Below are positions 62,127 through 64,000 of a stretch of DNA of 64,000 nt, piece by piece (position 1 is the first letter of the stretch; the number at the start of each line of letters is the position of its first letter). The notes below the pieces were generated by a model. The model ran no database searches and was not told where the DNA came from. It worked only from the letters and a program-made list of their open reading frames with translations. The position numbers were made by a program, and so were the translations under genes. The stretch is from the NCBI GenBank assembly GCA_024803745.1, contig JANJXV010000043.1:1881501-1945500 (forward strand). The letters run 5' to 3'. Source of the stretch: Megascapheus bottae (Eukaryota; Chordata; Mammalia; Rodentia; Geomyidae).

Positions 62127-64000
62127 CATCCTAACCCTAAACCTCAGCCGAAAATTAACCCTAACCTTAACCCTCACCGTAACCCTCATCCTAACCCTAA
62201 CCTAACCCTAATCCTAACCCTAACCCTAAACACAGACTTAACCATAACCCTAACCCTCACTCTAATCCTCACCATAACCCTCACCCTAAACCTAATCCTC
62301 ACTATAACTCTCACCCTAACCCTAACCCAAATCCTAACCTTAACCCTCACCCTCACTCTCACACTAAACCTAAACCTAACCCTAAACCTAACACTAAAAC
62401 AAACCCTAACCATAACCCTAACCATAAACCTAACCCTAAACCTAACACTAAACCGAACCCTAATCCTAACCCAAACCATAATTCTAAACCTAACCATAAC
62501 CCAAACACTCACACTCACCCTAAACCTAACCCTTACCCAAACCCTAAATCTAACCATCACCCTCATCCTCACCCTAACCCTAACCTTAGTACTAGCCCTA
62601 ACCATAACCATAAACCTAAAGCTAACACTAAACCTATACTTAACCCTAACCCTAACTCTAACCCTAAGTGTCACTAACACTAAACCTAACCCGAACCCTA
62701 AACCTAAATATGACCCTAAACCTAACCCTCACCCTCACCCTCACACTAACCCTAACCCTAACACTAACCCTCACCGGAACCCTAACCCTCACCTTAACCC
62801 TAACCCTCACCCTAACCATAACCCTAAACCTAACCTAACGTTAATCCTCACCCTCAACTTCAGCCTCACCCTAACCCTAATCCTAACCCTAACCCTAAAC
62901 CTAAATCAAACCCTAACCTTAACCCTAACCATAACCATAACCATAATCCTAACCCTATCCCTCACCCGAACTGTCACCCTCATCTTAACCCTAAACCTAA
63001 CCCTAACCCTCAACTTCACCCTAAGCCTAAGCCTAAGCCTAACCCTAACCCTCACCCTAACCCTCACCCTAAACCTTACCCTCACCCTAATTTTAACCCT
63101 CACCCTCACCCCAACCCTAAGCCTAACCCTAACCCTAACTTTAATCCAAACCTAAACCTAAGCCTAGCCCTAAACCTATACATAACCCTAACCCTAACGC
63201 TATTTCTAACCCTAACCATAAACCTACTCCTTGCCCTAACCCTCACCATAAAACTAAACCAAACCCTAAACCTAATGCTAAACCTAAACATAACCCTAAC
63301 GCTAAACCTAAACCTAACCATGACCCTAACCCTAACCGTAACCCTACCTCCTACCCTAAGCCTCAATATCATCCTCACCCAAACCTTAACACTCACCCTC
63401 ACCCTCCCCTCACAGTAAACCAAACCTAACAGTAACCGAACCCGATTCCTCATCCTCTCCCTAAGCCTAAACCTCACCCTAACCCTCACATTAACCCTAA
63501 CCCTAACCCCCACCCTAACCCACAACCTAACCCTAACACTTACCTTAACCTTCATCCCAACCCTAACCCTGACCCTAACCCTAAACCTAACAATAACCCT
63601 AACCCAAACCTAACCCTAACGCTAACCCTATTCCTAAACCTCACCGTATCCCTCTCCCAAACGCTAACCCGAACCCTGACCCTAACCCTTACCCTCAACC
63701 TCAACCTAACCCTAACCCTAACCCTCACACTAACCCTCACCCTCACCCTAAACCTAACCCTAAACCTAACCCTCACCCTAACCCTAACCCTCAACCTCAA
63801 CCTAACCCTAACCCTAACCCTGAGCAGAACCTTAATCTAAAACCTAAACCTAGTATAGCCCTAACCCTATACATAACCCTAACCCTCACCCTCACCCTAA
63901 CCTTGACTCTAACCCTAAACCTAACTTTAACACTCATCCTCACAATAAACCTAACCCTAAACCTAACCCTCACCCTAACTCTCACCCTCACCCTATCCCT
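62127..64000. repeat. Degenerate telomeric array, segment 7 (right of the LTR)
   Basis: The array resumes immediately after the retroviral target duplication, in the same orientation. It carries the same landmarks as the left side: TAGTACTAG near 62588, CTAAGTGTCACTAAC near 62664, CCTAAG triplets near 63025-63045, and B blocks at 63141-63189 and 63831-63877. The LTR therefore sits inside one continuous array and not at its edge. Confidence 0.93.

Noticed and set aside
62127..62400. Retroviral internal region (primer-binding site, gag) after the LTR
   Set aside because: Telomeric hexamers resume directly after the 6-bp duplication, and no tRNA-complementary site is visible, so the element is a solo LTR.
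62061..63155. 364-codon open frame starting in the LTR
   Set aside because: Starts at a chance ATG-equivalent at the LTR end and continues through hexamer repeat. No retroviral gag, pol or env similarity can be seen.

Overview
This 64 kb window is almost entirely degenerate telomere-type DNA. The + strand reads as (CCCTAA)n and close variants (CCCTCA, ACCTAA, CCCAAA, CCATAA, CGCTAA), so the G-rich TTAGGG strand is the minus strand. The orientation is the same from base 1 to base 64000; I saw no head-to-head junction. Perfect CCCTAA runs are short (about five or six units in the ones I found), so this is not a freshly maintained chromosome tip. It looks like an old, internally diverged subtelomeric or interstitial telomeric block. 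I see no credible protein-coding gene, rRNA, tRNA or CRISPR array. The many open frames are dipeptide-repeat artefacts of the hexamer (LT and PN on +, VR and GL on -).

The one clearly non-telomeric segment is 61735-62120. It is a 386-bp solo long terminal repeat of an endogenous retrovirus, with TG...CA ends, a perfect 6-bp target-site duplication (AAAAAC), a TATA-like box and an AATAAA signal. A 6-bp duplication fits class II (ERV-K/IAP/beta-like) elements. With the TTAGGG-type repeat this points to a mammal. A rodent is plausible, since rodents often carry large interstitial telomeric blocks and active class II elements, but the sequence alone does not prove it.

The array is not featureless. 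By eye it contains recurrent non-canonical landmarks, which show it grew by copying kilobase-scale blocks as well as hexamers. An 'A' cassette (AATAACCCCTAACTCC ... CTAAGGGTCCCTAA ... CTAGTCCTAGCCC) recurs about 14 times. A 'B' block (AATCCAAACCCTAAACCTAG ... TATACATAACCC) recurs about 32 times. Both often end, about 160-190 bp later, in the same 'C' motif (CTAAGTGTCCCTAACC).

Layout: 1-11.3 kb, A-C cassettes at both ends around a landmark-poor middle; 11.3-25.3 kb, dense A/B-C cassettes in roughly 0.25-1.1 kb steps; 25.3-36.5 kb, mostly A cassettes; 36.5-48.4 kb, a 2.5-3 kb multi-landmark higher-order repeat; 48.4-54.8 kb, sparse landmarks; 54.8-61.7 kb, a copy of the 44.4-46.4 kb segment, then more B-C and A cassettes; then the LTR; then 1.9 kb of the same array. 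Two long duplications keep near-constant offsets: about 9.88-9.90 kb (45.05-46.44 with 54.94-56.34 kb) and about 5.71 kb (9.65-10.07 with 15.37-15.79 kb). All counts and alignments were made by reading, without computation.
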